A DNA stretch of 64,000 bases from Rhodococcus sp. H36-A4 (GTDB lineage: Bacteria > Actinomycetota > Actinomycetes > Mycobacteriales > Mycobacteriaceae): contig NZ_JAPVLQ010000002.1 of the NCBI RefSeq assembly GCF_027158005.1, forward strand, positions 310,001 to 374,000, read 5' to 3'. Position numbers and translations under genes: made by a program. This document shows positions 52,545 through 61,480 of the stretch, piece by piece (positions within the stretch are counted from its first letter, which is position 1; the number at the start of each line of letters is the position of its first letter). The notes under the pieces were generated by a model. It saw only the letters and a program-made list of their open reading frames with translations, searched no databases and was not told the origin of the DNA.

Positions 52545-54920
52545 TCAGACCATGTCCTTTTCGGTCAGCCATCGAAGGGTCGGCCAACCGCAGAACACCG
52601 GTAGCCAACACGTGAGCACCCGGTAGAGCAGTACGGATGGAACGGCGATGCTGGCGGGAAGGCCGAATGCCGCGAGGCCGCCGATCAGGGCTGCTTCGAC
52701 GGCCCCGACCCCGCCCGGTGTCGGGGCCGCCGACGCCAACGTTCCCCCGATCATGGTGACGACGGTCACCGTGATGAACGTGGTCCCACCCCCGAATGCC
52801 TCGATGCTCGCCCATAGCGCCAGTGCAGCTCCGAGAGTAGTTGCAGCACAACCGAGTACGATGATCGAAAAACGTTTCGGATCGCGCGCGAGTTCGCCGA
52901 GTTCGCCGAACAGTTCCTTGAGCTGTGGGCGTACGTCGTTCCGCAGCCATCGGCGTAGTTTCGGTACGAACAGCAAGGTGCCCACGGCGCCGAGTGCCAC
53001 CCCGGCGATGAGGTACAGAACAGTCGGGTCGGGCACGAAATGCGCCAGATCCGCCGACGTCCCGGCAGCAAAGGTGAAAAGGATCAACAATCCGACGTGG
53101 GTGATCACCTGAACGGACTGTTGCAGAGCAACTGCGGCCGTCGCTCGAACGGCGCCGAGGCCACCCTTCTGCAGGAAACGCACGCTCAGTGCGAGGCCGC
53201 CGACACCTGCAGGGGTCGTCGTCGCTGCAAAAGTATTGGCGAGCTGCATGATCGTCAGGTTGCGGAAACTCACCAAGCCCGAAGCGCATGCCCACAATGC
53301 TGCGGCAGCGCCGACATAGGTCAGCGCCGATACAACGAGTCCGAGTAGCGCCCACCACCAGTTCACCGACTGCAGCTCTGTCAGAAATGTGGGCACCGCG
53401 CTGATGAACGGGTAGGCGACGTAGACGAGGCCGATCAGCAGGACCAGCTGAATGATCTGACTCCGCGAGAATCGGGTGACCTGCTCGGCCTTGATCTTGT
53501 CGGCACCCGTCTGTTTCGCGACCTCGTCACGTACGGCCTTCATGACCTCGTTGCCGTCGGGAACCGATCCGCGGACACGTTTGGGTACCGCCGATTTCGT
53601 CAGCCTGCCCGATGCCGCGAGAACAGTGTCGGCATCGAGGGCTTCGATGGCACTGCGCACGGCGTGTTCCTTACCGAACAGCGCCGCAGTGGTGATCAGC
53701 AACTGCGCAATGTCGGACTGCATCTGCGCGTCGGTTGCGCCTAGTTCGGCGTTCGCGAATCCGCCGAAGAGTGCTTTACCGTCGTCGTTTCTGATCTCTG
53801 CGGTGCGTAGGTCGCCATGGGAGATCTGGAACCCGTGCAGAGTCTGCAGTCCCTTCCAGATGCTGTTGACCAGGGTGTCCGGGGAGGTGTCGTCGACGGG
53901 AACTCCGATGGGCGCGGTATGTGCATACATCGCCCACCCACGTTCGAGTGCAGATACTGCCAGCGGGCGGCTGCTCGCGATGGACAGGTTCCCGATCGCT
54001 ATGCCCATCAACGCCCGGTGCTCTACGGCTCGGTGCAGTGAGCCATGCAATGGAACGAACTCTGCGCTGCGGAAGGACAACCATCTCCACAGTTGGCGCA
54101 ACGCACCTCCACTGCGCTGATTCTGCCCGTACATTTCGACCATAAGATCTGGTTCCGTACCCCCTGTCGACGCCGACAGGACGAGGGGCCCCGGACCTGC
54201 AGGTTTCACCACACGCAATGAGTTGACGATGTGCCCGCGCTTGGACAACAGACGTACCGCATCGTCGAGCGGCACTTCGAGGGCTGGTGTTCCGACGACC
54301 AGCACGATCAATGCGCCGATGAGCCAGCCCACCGACAGACCCAGCAGCGAGCGGGCGGGCACGACAGTGCTGACGAACAGGTGGATCGGAACGAATGCCA
54401 GGAGCAGGAACCACCAGACGCGACGCCAGCGCTTCGGTAGCCACGGCCCGGACACGGTGAGCACCGCGGCGAGCATGCCGATCCAGCGAGGATCGTCCAG
54501 GAACTGGGAAAGAAATGTGTCGAGTCGATCGGGCACTTCGAGGTGCCAGGCGGGCGTCGAGATTCCACTCCCGGTAATCGACAACGCCAGACCGGCGAGC
54601 AGACCAGCCGCGCCGTACCCGGCCAGTAGCTTCCATTCCCGGCCGGCGATCAGTCCGATCAGAATTCCGAACGGCAGCGCCAAGATCGCCACGCCGTACA
54701 GCACGTACACCAGATTCGACTTGTCCGGACTGAGCACCCCGACGATGTTCGAGACCGAGTTCTCCAGCGCGTCCCATTGATTTCGAGTGATGAGCGAACC
54801 GGCGATGACCGTGGACAGCAGGAGCAGTGCCAGAACGACCCGCATGATGTCGCTGGTGCGTCGTACCAGCGGTTGCAGCAGGCTGCCCGTCACCGGTATG
54901 TCGCGCCCGTCAACCCGCAT
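52545..54920 (-). CDS. Large membrane protein: degenerate kinase domain plus flippase-like (UPF0104) C-terminus
   Basis: The 791-residue protein has N-terminal membrane segments at about 25-215, a cytoplasmic region at about 230-480, and a C-terminal bundle of about 8 segments (about 490-785) with TTTPAGVGGLALSVRFLQKGG and AAPTPGGVGAVEAALIGGLAA, the lysylphosphatidylglycerol synthase-TM/UPF0104 signature. The middle region contains FQISHGDLRTAEIRNDDGKALFGGF, a kinase-like HxD loop in which the Mg ligands are replaced (Asn by Glu, DFG Asp by Gly), so a pseudokinase is likely. It may move a lipid or polyprenyl-linked substrate. Confidence 0.82.
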   Translation of the reverse strand: MRVDGRDIPVTGSLLQPLVRRTSDIMRVVLALLLLSTVIAGSLITRNQWDALENSVSNIVGVLSPDKSNLVYVLYGVAILALPFGILIGLIAGREWKLLAGYGAAGLLAGLALSITGSGISTPAWHLEVPDRLDTFLSQFLDDPRWIGMLAAVLTVSGPWLPKRWRRVWWFLLLAFVPIHLFVSTVVPARSLLGLSVGWLIGALIVLVVGTPALEVPLDDAVRLLSKRGHIVNSLRVVKPAGPGPLVLSASTGGTEPDLMVEMYGQNQRSGGALRQLWRWLSFRSAEFVPLHGSLHRAVEHRALMGIAIGNLSIASSRPLAVSALERGWAMYAHTAPIGVPVDDTSPDTLVNSIWKGLQTLHGFQISHGDLRTAEIRNDDGKALFGGFANAELGATDAQMQSDIAQLLITTAALFGKEHAVRSAIEALDADTVLAASGRLTKSAVPKRVRGSVPDGNEVMKAVRDEVAKQTGADKIKAEQVTRFSRSQIIQLVLLIGLVYVAYPFISAVPTFLTELQSVNWWWALLGLVVSALTYVGAAAALWACASGLVSFRNLTIMQLANTFAATTTPAGVGGLALSVRFLQKGGLGAVRATAAVALQQSVQVITHVGLLILFTFAAGTSADLAHFVPDPTVLYLIAGVALGAVGTLLFVPKLRRWLRNDVRPQLKELFGELGELARDPKRFSIIVLGCAATTLGAALALWASIEAFGGGTTFITVTVVTMIGGTLASAAPTPGGVGAVEAALIGGLAAFGLPASIAVPSVLLYRVLTCWLPVFCGWPTLRWLTEKDMV

Positions 54921-54977
54921 GCTGCTATCAGTACTTTCGATCGAACCCGTGCGCGCCGGCCGACGCTATTGGCAAAC

Positions 54978-55583
54978 CTACCGCGCGGGGCCGCGACGGT
55001 GCGTGAGCCGGCGGTCGAGTTCGTTTCGTACGGCGGGCCACTCCGACTCGATGATCGAGAACACCACTGTGTCGCGGAGCGACCCATCTGGCATGCGGGT
55101 GTGGTTGCGGAGAACCCCATCCTGTTTGGCCCCGAGTCGCGCAATCGCCGTTCGTGACTGGAGATTCATCCAGTGAGTCCGGAATTCCACTGCAATGCAA
55201 TCCAATTCATCGAACGCGTGGCCGAGAAGTAGAAGCTTGCTCGCCGCGTTCGTCCCGCTGCGGTGCGCAGATGCAGCGTTCCAGGTGGACCCGATCTCTA
55301 CCCGTCGGTGCGCCGCATCGGCATTCATGTACGTCGTCATCCCGAGGATCTGGCCAGTGTCGTTTTGTCGCAGGGTGAACGGCAACATCGACCCCGTCTG
55401 CTGCAAGCCCAATCGTCGATCGATCTCTGCGGCCATATCGTCGGGGGGCGGAACCGAGGTGTACCAGAGGTTCCACAGCTCACCGTCACGGGCGGCGTCG
55501 CACAATCCTTCGAGATGATCGTGGCTCAGCGGCTCGAGCGTCACGATGTCGTTCGACAGGGTTACCGGCTGCAGAAAACTCAC
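54978..55583 (-). CDS. GNAT-family acetyltransferase (RimJ/RimL-like)
   Basis: The 201-residue protein contains VTLEPLSHDHLEGLCDAA near the start, GMTTYMNADAAHRRVEIGSTW, and NAASKLLLLGHAFDELDCIAVEFRTHWMNLQSRTAIARLGAKQDGVLRNH, the RimJ/RimL N-acetyltransferase layout. It transfers acetyl from acetyl-CoA to an amine, possibly a protein N-terminus. It stands alone between the membrane protein and a glycosyltransferase relic. Confidence 0.9.
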   Translation of the reverse strand: MSFLQPVTLSNDIVTLEPLSHDHLEGLCDAARDGELWNLWYTSVPPPDDMAAEIDRRLGLQQTGSMLPFTLRQNDTGQILGMTTYMNADAAHRRVEIGSTWNAASAHRSGTNAASKLLLLGHAFDELDCIAVEFRTHWMNLQSRTAIARLGAKQDGVLRNHTRMPDGSLRDTVVFSIIESEWPAVRNELDRRLTHRRGPAR

Positions 55584-55707
55584 ACTGGGGACGATACGCG
55601 AGCGGGCCGACGCCGAGCACTGAGATTATCGAGGCCCGATTCGATTAATGACCATCCGAAAGAAAACCGTTGGCGTGCCTGCGCACTGCAGTTCTATTCT
55701 GACACCC

Positions 55708-56075
55708 ATGCACATCGGCATGATCGGTTGCACGGCCACTAGTCGCATCTATCCCTCACTCGGCCTCGTCGCCGAACCCGCTGGCGTCGAGCTTGTTTCA
55801 TTCACCTCGATCTTGCCTCACGGGGAAGAGAATTGGCCCGAGGACCCGGCGTCGGCGATGCGGGTACTTCTCGACGAGGCGCCACCTATGCCTTCCCTGT
55901 TCTGACCGATTTCTACGACGACAACAGGCCGGATCTACTGCTCTACGACATCGGTGGGTTAGCGGCGCCTGTCCTGGGCAGGCGATACAGCGTTCCGGCC
56001 GTGCAACTTTCGCCGACCTACGTCGCCTGGGACGGATACGAGGAAGACCTGGGCGAGGTGCTCGTGCACATTCGT
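55708..56075 (+). pseudogene. Relic of an MGT-type glycosyltransferase gene
   Basis: One frame reads HIGMIGCTATSRIYPSLGLVAE, then skips the normal next segment and continues GVELVSFTSILPHGEENWPEDPASAMRVLL. After a frame change another frame reads TYAFPVLTDFYDDNRPDLLLYDIGGLAAPVLGRRYSVPAVQLSPTYVAWDG, as in macrolide glycosyltransferases. The C-terminal UDP-sugar-binding half is gone. This indicates one internal deletion, one frameshift and 3' truncation. Confidence 0.75.
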
Positions 56076-56108
56076 GAATCCGAAAGCGTGCGGCCGTTGC
56101 GGTGGAAT

Positions 56109-56492
56109 CTAGACTTCCAGCACGCTGACGCTGACACCGTAGGGCAGGAAGCGGACGCGTCTGGACGGATCCACATTGTCCTTGTGGGCGCGCAAAGCAT
56201 CCAGCTCGGTCGCGTACAGCTGGTCGATGTGCGCAGAGCCGTCGGAGTCGACGGTGTAGATCGCCCAGACCCCATCGCCGGTCTCGCCGGTGGTTTCCGG
56301 AGCAGGAGCCTGCTCTGGCTTCTTCTGTGCCGATGTGTCTCCGAAGAACGCGCCCCAAGAACCGCCTGCGCCGGATTGCCCGATGAACTTGCCTACCTGA
56401 TCGACGACGTCGCGGAGTCCTTCGCTCGCTTCTTTGGCGAAGCGATCGAAGTCCTCGGGGTCGACGCCGAAGGGTCCGTTGTTTGTCATCAC
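56109..56492 (-). CDS. Conserved hypothetical acidic protein
   Basis: The 127-residue protein has a helical N-terminus (GVDPEDFDRFAKEASEGLRDVVDQVGKF), a Pro/Ala/Glu linker, and a compact C-terminal part DGVWAIYTVDSDGSAHIDQLYATELDALRAHKDN ending RVRFLPYGVSVSVLEV. I recognise it as a type common in Rhodococcus and Gordonia but can give it no function. It is on the same strand as the three AIM24 genes and 30 bases downstream of the last one. Confidence 0.65.
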   Translation of the reverse strand: MMTNNGPFGVDPEDFDRFAKEASEGLRDVVDQVGKFIGQSGAGGSWGAFFGDTSAQKKPEQAPAPETTGETGDGVWAIYTVDSDGSAHIDQLYATELDALRAHKDNVDPSRRVRFLPYGVSVSVLEV

Positions 56493-56522
56493 TCCATAGT
56501 GCGCTTTCGAGTCGAGTCGGTG

Positions 56523-57263
56523 CTACTGCAATCGCGAACCGATCGTGCCGTGCAGCGTCCGCAAGCTGTCCTGTCCGAGCGAGACGGTCTGCGACTCGAT
56601 GTGGCGCAGCAGGTGGCCGTCGTCGAGAACCTTCTCACTGGATTGAATGAGCACTGTTCCTGCGCCCGTGAAGTCGAACTGACGCTCTTCGCCAGTGTTG
56701 GCCCCGAGGAATCCGCGAGCGGCGCCCAGAAAGTTCTGCATCCACCCGGCGTCGAAGTGGTGCGACGGCGACGGGCAATCGGCCCAGCCGACCAGTGCTT
56801 CGGGGTCGATGCGCAACGGCGGCTCGGCGAACATGACAGGCCCGTTGGACGACGCCAGGAACTTGCCCGTGCCCAGCAGCGTCAGGAACCCGGGGACGAT
56901 CGACTGCTTCAGGTCGAGCGTTGGTTCGAAGGCCAGGAGGTTCGAGGCTCGGATGGTCAGGTTGCCGTCGTCGAGGTCGTAGCTATTGATGTTGAATCCA
57001 CGGTCGCCGAGGATCAACTTGCCCTGTCCCTGCGCGAGCACCCAGTCGTTGGAATACAGCGGCGACGAGAATCGAGCGGCAACGATGGCAGGCATCGACG
57101 TCTGACCGAGTGGCTCGAATCGAATATTGCCGTAGTACGCAATCATCGCGCCCTTGGATGTGAACCAGGGTTGGCCGGCGAGTTCGACGCAGAACGCGTA
57201 ATCGTTACCGGGGACGTTGTCATCGATGGGCAGCGTATGGGGGGTGTGAATCTCGATGGTCAT
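56523..57263 (-). CDS. AIM24-family protein 3
   Basis: With ATG 57263 (GAGGG upstream) the protein has 246 residues. AIM24/TIGR00266 features: PWFTSKGAMIAYYGNIRFEPLG, GQGKLILGDRGFNINSYDLDDGNLTIRASNLLAFEPTL and FTGAGTVLIQSSE. The fold is a trimer-forming beta-helix-like barrel. It begins 8 bases after the second AIM24 gene ends. Function in bacteria unclear; the mitochondrial namesake helps membrane organisation. Confidence 0.88.
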   Translation of the reverse strand: MTIEIHTPHTLPIDDNVPGNDYAFCVELAGQPWFTSKGAMIAYYGNIRFEPLGQTSMPAIVAARFSSPLYSNDWVLAQGQGKLILGDRGFNINSYDLDDGNLTIRASNLLAFEPTLDLKQSIVPGFLTLLGTGKFLASSNGPVMFAEPPLRIDPEALVGWADCPSPSHHFDAGWMQNFLGAARGFLGANTGEERQFDFTGAGTVLIQSSEKVLDDGHLLRHIESQTVSLGQDSLRTLHGTIGSRLQ

Positions 57264-57271
57264 ACTTGCCC

Positions 57272-57931
57272 TCAGAACTTCTTCTCGGAGGCCTGGACCC
57301 ATACGGTGCCCGTGCCGGTCATCCTCAGCTGAACGGCCTCGCCGCTGCCACGCCCCACCGCGTCACGCCAGCCGACGTTCGCCGAGATGTCGACGGTGAT
57401 GTTGCCGAGGTGGCAGACGTATGCCTGTGGATCCACGACGACCTGGGGGTGCTCCGGACCGACCTGCAGCGCAATCGCTCCACCGTGCGACAGAACTGCG
57501 ACGCTGCCCTGGCCGGTAAGTTGCGTCGTGAACAGTCCCTGCCCGGTCATCGCACCCCGGACGGCACCCCGCACTGCGCCGCCCTGAGAGCCAAGGGAAA
57601 CAATGGAACTCGACAAATAGCCGTCATGGGCCAGCAGTCGGTCTGCCTCGACGGTGAGCATCGACGATCCGTCGAGGTGAATCACTTCCACGTACAAGCC
57701 GGCGTGGCCGTAGAACACCTCGCCCTGGCCCTCGGCGGCCATCATGGCAACATGCTCGCCCGACATCATTCGTCCGGCCATTCCTGCGACGCCGCTGCTC
57801 CCACCCATCGAATGTGGAATGAAGTGGACGTCACCGGTGTAATACAGCATCGAACCCTTACGAGCCAAGACGTTCTGCCCGGCCGCCACAGAGGATTTGA
57901 CGACTTTGCTGTTGACGAGCTCGAGCGGCAT
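57272..57931 (-). CDS. AIM24-family protein 2
   Basis: With ATG 57931 the protein has 219 residues. It begins MPLELVNSKVVKSSVAAGQNVLARKGSMLYYTGDVHFIP and ends with FTTQLTGQGSVAVLSHGG, VVDPQAYVCHLGN and GTGTVWVQASEKKF. The start lies one base after the stop of the first AIM24 gene, so translation is coupled. A longer open frame to 58075 would lie inside that gene and is rejected. Confidence 0.9.
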   Translation of the reverse strand: MPLELVNSKVVKSSVAAGQNVLARKGSMLYYTGDVHFIPHSMGGSSGVAGMAGRMMSGEHVAMMAAEGQGEVFYGHAGLYVEVIHLDGSSMLTVEADRLLAHDGYLSSSIVSLGSQGGAVRGAVRGAMTGQGLFTTQLTGQGSVAVLSHGGAIALQVGPEHPQVVVDPQAYVCHLGNITVDISANVGWRDAVGRGSGEAVQLRMTGTGTVWVQASEKKF

Positions 57932-57932
57932 G

Positions 57933-58571
57933 TCAGCGTTCCTCGGGTTGGATGTAGACGACGCCTTGGCCGTCGAAACGGAGCGAGAAGGCTTCACCGC
58001 TCCCACCACCGACGGCGGATCGCCAGGTGACATCGGTGACGAAACTCTGGTTGAGTTGGCCGCGATGTGCCACAAAGGAATCTGGATCGACGACGAGCGG
58101 ATACGTCGGGTCGACGGCGAGCGCGATCAAGGGTCCGCCTGCCGAGAGTAAGGCCACCGAACCCGAACCGCTGACGACGGTCGTGAACAGGCCCTGGCCC
58201 GAGGATGCTCCGCGGAGGCCGGCGAACTTGACCTCGGTCTTCAGTTGGCCGGTCAGCGCGAGCAACTGCGATGCCTCTACGTGCATGGTGTCGTTCGCGA
58301 GTTCGACGATCGTGATGTCCTGAGCGTCGACGGCGAAGTACACCGTGCCCTTGCCGGAAACCTCCATGAGAGAAAGAGATTCACCGGTTGCCTTCTGCTT
58401 CAGAGCCGCGCGTAGTCCGCCGCCTCCGCCCATTCCTGCGCTCTTGAAGGCGACGTCACCCTCGTACGCAACCATGGAACCGGACATCGCACGTAACGAA
58501 TCGCCCTGCGGTGATCCCTGAAGTAGATTCGCAACGAGCACCCTGTGCCCGTTCATTGTCAGCTGAGCCAC
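57933..58571 (-). CDS. AIM24-family protein 1
   Basis: With GTG 58571 the protein has 212 residues, beginning MAQLTMNGHRVLVANLLQG. Family features are MSGSMVAYEGDVAFKSAG, GKGTVYFAVDAQDITIVEL, GQGLFTTVVSGSGSVALLSAGG, VVDPDSFVAHRGQLNQSFV and GQGVVYIQPEER. The TTG at 58607 is an alternative start. It leads the AIM24 trio. Confidence 0.9.
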   Translation of the reverse strand: MAQLTMNGHRVLVANLLQGSPQGDSLRAMSGSMVAYEGDVAFKSAGMGGGGGLRAALKQKATGESLSLMEVSGKGTVYFAVDAQDITIVELANDTMHVEASQLLALTGQLKTEVKFAGLRGASSGQGLFTTVVSGSGSVALLSAGGPLIALAVDPTYPLVVDPDSFVAHRGQLNQSFVTDVTWRSAVGGGSGEAFSLRFDGQGVVYIQPEER

Positions 58572-58625
58572 AGGGGAACTATCCCACGCAACGTTCCCCC
58601 GTGCCAAAGCTGAAGTCGGTTCGAA

Positions 58626-59603
58626 TTACACGAGCGGGCGCAGTGTCTTACCTGCGAGTTCGACGATGCCGGGCTCGTGACCGTTGGTGATCAAGTTGAT
58701 GATGATGCCGTCGATACCCTGATCGAGTACACGCGTCTGCACCTGTTCGGCGACGTCGTCGGGTGTGCCGCAGAACTGGCGGTCGGTTGCTGCCGCCTTG
58801 TCGGTGTCGGAGAGGTTGGACAAGTCGACTCCGTTCGACAACAAGTAGTCGCTTTGCAGCTTGCGCGCTTTGTCACCGTCCTCGTCGAGGATGACGAAGG
58901 CCAGGAAACTTGTCTCGAGATCCTTCGGATCACGGTCTACCTCTTCGCACCGAGCTTCGACTGCCTTCATCTTGCGGGGCAATTCGCTTGCGTCGCAGAT
59001 GATGTTGAGATGATCGGCGAATTGGGCAGCGAGACCGAAGGTCTTCTTTTCTCCGCCTCCACCGAGCATGATGGGCAGATCGTCGCGCATACGTGGCTCA
59101 TTGATGGCGTTCTCGACCTGGTACCACAACCCGTCGAAGCTCGGCCGTTGCCCGCGGAGCATCGGCTCGATGATCTGCAGTGCCTCGTCGAGACGCTCGA
59201 ATCGATCGGTGAAAGTACCGAACTCCAGACCGAAGCTCTGGTGTTCGAGCTCGTACCAGCCGGCTCCGATTCCCAGGATCGCGCGGCCTCCGCTCACGAC
59301 GTCTAGCGTGGTGACGGTCTTCGCCAAGATTGCCGGGTTGCGGTACGTGTTTCCGGTGACGAGGGCCGAGAGCTGGATCGTTTCGGTAGCGGTGGCTAGA
59401 GCCGACAGCGCCGAGTACGCCTCGAGCATCGGCTCGTCGGGCTTACCGATTCCAGGTAGTTGATAAAAGTGGTCCATGACGAACGCGGTGTCGAATCCTG
59501 CTGCTTCGGCTTCGCGCGCTTGCGCGATGACCTTGGGGAACAGCTCTGCGACGGAGCCTGAGTAGCTGAAATTGGGCATCTGATAACCGAGACGGATAGT
59601 CAC
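58626..59603 (-). CDS. LLM-class F420-dependent oxidoreductase-like protein
   Basis: The 325-residue TIM-barrel protein has RLGYQMPNFSYSG, MDHFYQLPGIG, ALVTGNTYRNPAILAKTVTTLDVVSGGRAILGIGAGWYELEHQSFG and DDLPIMLGGGGEKKTFGLAAQFADHLNI, the luciferase-like F420-binding pattern common in Mycobacteriales. It probably uses reduced or oxidised F420; the substrate is unknown. It ends 55 bases upstream of the first AIM24 gene. Confidence 0.92.
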   Translation of the reverse strand: MTIRLGYQMPNFSYSGSVAELFPKVIAQAREAEAAGFDTAFVMDHFYQLPGIGKPDEPMLEAYSALSALATATETIQLSALVTGNTYRNPAILAKTVTTLDVVSGGRAILGIGAGWYELEHQSFGLEFGTFTDRFERLDEALQIIEPMLRGQRPSFDGLWYQVENAINEPRMRDDLPIMLGGGGEKKTFGLAAQFADHLNIICDASELPRKMKAVEARCEEVDRDPKDLETSFLAFVILDEDGDKARKLQSDYLLSNGVDLSNLSDTDKAAATDRQFCGTPDDVAEQVQTRVLDQGIDGIIINLITNGHEPGIVELAGKTLRPLV

Positions 59604-59697
59604 CCGCTCAACGGTACTCCCGTCGGTGGCCCGTTCCTAGGCGCGACGTGGGCTTCGATACCGCCTCGCACCGACTTCGAAAGGGGCACGATGAGGT

Positions 59698-60078
59698 ATG
59701 CCCACTATCGAATTGACCCGCGCACCCTTCACCGGATTCGCTGTCGACGACATCGAGGCCGCCCGCATCTTCTACTCCGACGTACTGGGACTCACCATCG
59801 TCGAAGGCGAGATGGGGCTGATCAATCTCCAGCTCAGCGAGAGTAACGAAGTGTTGATCTATCCCCGGCCGAATCATGTGCCGGCGGCGTACACCATCCT
59901 GAACTTCCCCGTCGCAGACATCGAATCAGCTGTCGACGCCCTGACCGCCAAAGGTGTGATGTTCGAGCACTACCCCGACATGGCGACCGATGAGCGTGGA
60001 ATCTTCAGACACGGCGGCCCGCTGATCGCGTGGTTCACCGATCCCGCTGGAAACATCCTGTCCGTGCTGCAAGCCTGA
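59698..60078 (+). CDS. VOC-superfamily (glyoxalase-like) protein
   Basis: The 126-residue protein shows a single beta-alpha-beta-beta-beta pair: FTGFAVDDIEAARIFYSDVLGLTIVEGEMGLINLQLSESNEVLIY and YTILNFPVADIESAVDALTAKGVMFEHYPD ending FTDPAGNILSVLQ. AAGGGG lies a little upstream of the ATG. VOC proteins act as dimers on metal-dependent reactions; no substrate can be given. Confidence 0.92.
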   Translation: MPTIELTRAPFTGFAVDDIEAARIFYSDVLGLTIVEGEMGLINLQLSESNEVLIYPRPNHVPAAYTILNFPVADIESAVDALTAKGVMFEHYPDMATDERGIFRHGGPLIAWFTDPAGNILSVLQA

Positions 60079-60082
60079 GCGA

Positions 60083-61168
60083 CTACGCAGTCGGAGTCCC
60101 CAGCTCGAGGGTCACCGATCGTTGTTGACGGACTCCCTGTCCAGAGACCCACTCGAGTTCGATGACGTCGCCCGGGCTCTTCTCGATCATCCCTTCGATC
60201 AGATCCTTCGACGTACGCACCGGCCTCCCATCGAAGGACATGATGACGTCGCCGCGAAGCAAGCCGGTCCGCTCGGCCGGAGAATCGTATTGAACGGACG
60301 TGACCGCGGCACCCTGTGATGGTCCCGTGTCACGCAATGCCGAGACATCGCGAACGCCGATACCCAGATACGGCGTCGGCCCGACATGGACAGTGCCCCC
60401 GGATCTGCCGTCACGGACCTGTTCGAGCACGGCCATCGCGGTATCGATGGGAATGGCATATGCCTCGGGGGCGGATACCGCCCGAGCCTTCTCGGACAGC
60501 CCGGCCGCGTCGACGCCGATGACGTTGCCCCACGCGTCGACCAGCGGGCCACCCGAATCGCCTGCGCGTACGTCGGCGTCGATTCGAATCATGTCTGTCA
60601 GTTCGTTCCGCGAACCATCGACCGAGCTTTCGGCGATGACGGATTCCTGCAGCGCAACCACACGTCCGGGCGCGGCGACGAGAACTCCCCCGCCGTCCGC
60701 GTTGCCTACCGCGGTAACCCCATCACCGACGGCAACGGCTGCAGACCTCCCGATCGGGGCCACCGGAAGGTCGACCGCAGAAGCCAACCGGAGAACCGCA
60801 ACATCACGGGTCTTGTCATAACCGAGAACCGACGCGTCGTAAATCAACCCATTGCCCATATGGACCGCAGTGACGTCGGTTGCTTCCTCGACCACATGGA
60901 AGTTGGTGAGCACGAGGCCGTCCGAATCGACGACGAACCCGGTGCCCGCGACGCCGTAGAAGCTGAATTCCGCCGATATGGTCACGACCGTCGGATTCAC
61001 TCGAGCGGACAACTCCTCCAGAGTCAACGGCGCAGGTGGCGGCTCTGTGAGCACTGGGGCCGGTGCAGCCACGAGGGGCTCACGCACACCGGGTGCAAGT
61101 GGCGTCGGCAGAGCCGAGACAGCGACGACCAGCACCGTGAGGAGCGCCGCCCGACTTGCCGCCTGCAT
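60083..61168 (-). CDS. HtrA/DegP-like serine protease with PDZ domain
   Basis: The 361-residue protein starts with a signal peptide or anchor (AALLTVLVVAVSALP), then a Pro-rich linker. The trypsin-like domain has His91 (LTNFHVVEE), Asp122 (TRDVAVLRL) and Ser205 (AGDSGGPLV). The PDZ domain is at about 270-355 (YLGIGVRDVSAL, SPAERTGLLRGDVIMSFDGRPV). Catalytic residues are complete, so an extracytoplasmic quality-control protease is expected. It converges on the VOC gene. Confidence 0.93.
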   Translation of the reverse strand: MQAASRAALLTVLVVAVSALPTPLAPGVREPLVAAPAPVLTEPPPAPLTLEELSARVNPTVVTISAEFSFYGVAGTGFVVDSDGLVLTNFHVVEEATDVTAVHMGNGLIYDASVLGYDKTRDVAVLRLASAVDLPVAPIGRSAAVAVGDGVTAVGNADGGGVLVAAPGRVVALQESVIAESSVDGSRNELTDMIRIDADVRAGDSGGPLVDAWGNVIGVDAAGLSEKARAVSAPEAYAIPIDTAMAVLEQVRDGRSGGTVHVGPTPYLGIGVRDVSALRDTGPSQGAAVTSVQYDSPAERTGLLRGDVIMSFDGRPVRTSKDLIEGMIEKSPGDVIELEWVSGQGVRQQRSVTLELGTPTA

Positions 61169-61480
61169 GAGTAAAGATTATGGCTGCGATGGCTGCGGAA
61201 TGCAGTGTTCTGGGCTGCGGTGTTCTGGGGCTGTCTTCTCGGCGTGCCCGCTGGATGGGTCGATTCGCGGGCTGGGGGCACGGGTGCCCTCTGAGCTTCG
61301 GGGTGCGGTGGAGCCTGATAGTCGCATCGGTCGAGGGCCTGGTGCTGTCGGCGCGCGGCATGACTGTTGGCGGCACAGGTGGAGCTCTGTGCCGCTGGCA
61401 GTCACTGGTGGCCGGCTACCCGGGTGGTGTCAGCTGGGTGGCGGGTGTGGATCGGGGCCGCCGCGTCTCGGTGTCCCGGG
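61169..61480. other. 312-bp region without a recognised gene
   Basis: This lies between the HtrA-like gene start and the HNH relic. Open frames exist on both strands but show no family motif, and the sequence is rich in repeated TGTTCTGGG and CTGCGG words near 61190-61240. Probably degraded flanking DNA of the HNH gene plus the protease promoter. Confidence 0.4.

Noticed and set aside
55833-57332. 499-residue plus-strand frame
   Set aside because: Its first 80 residues are the glycosyltransferase relic; the rest is antisense to two minus-strand genes.
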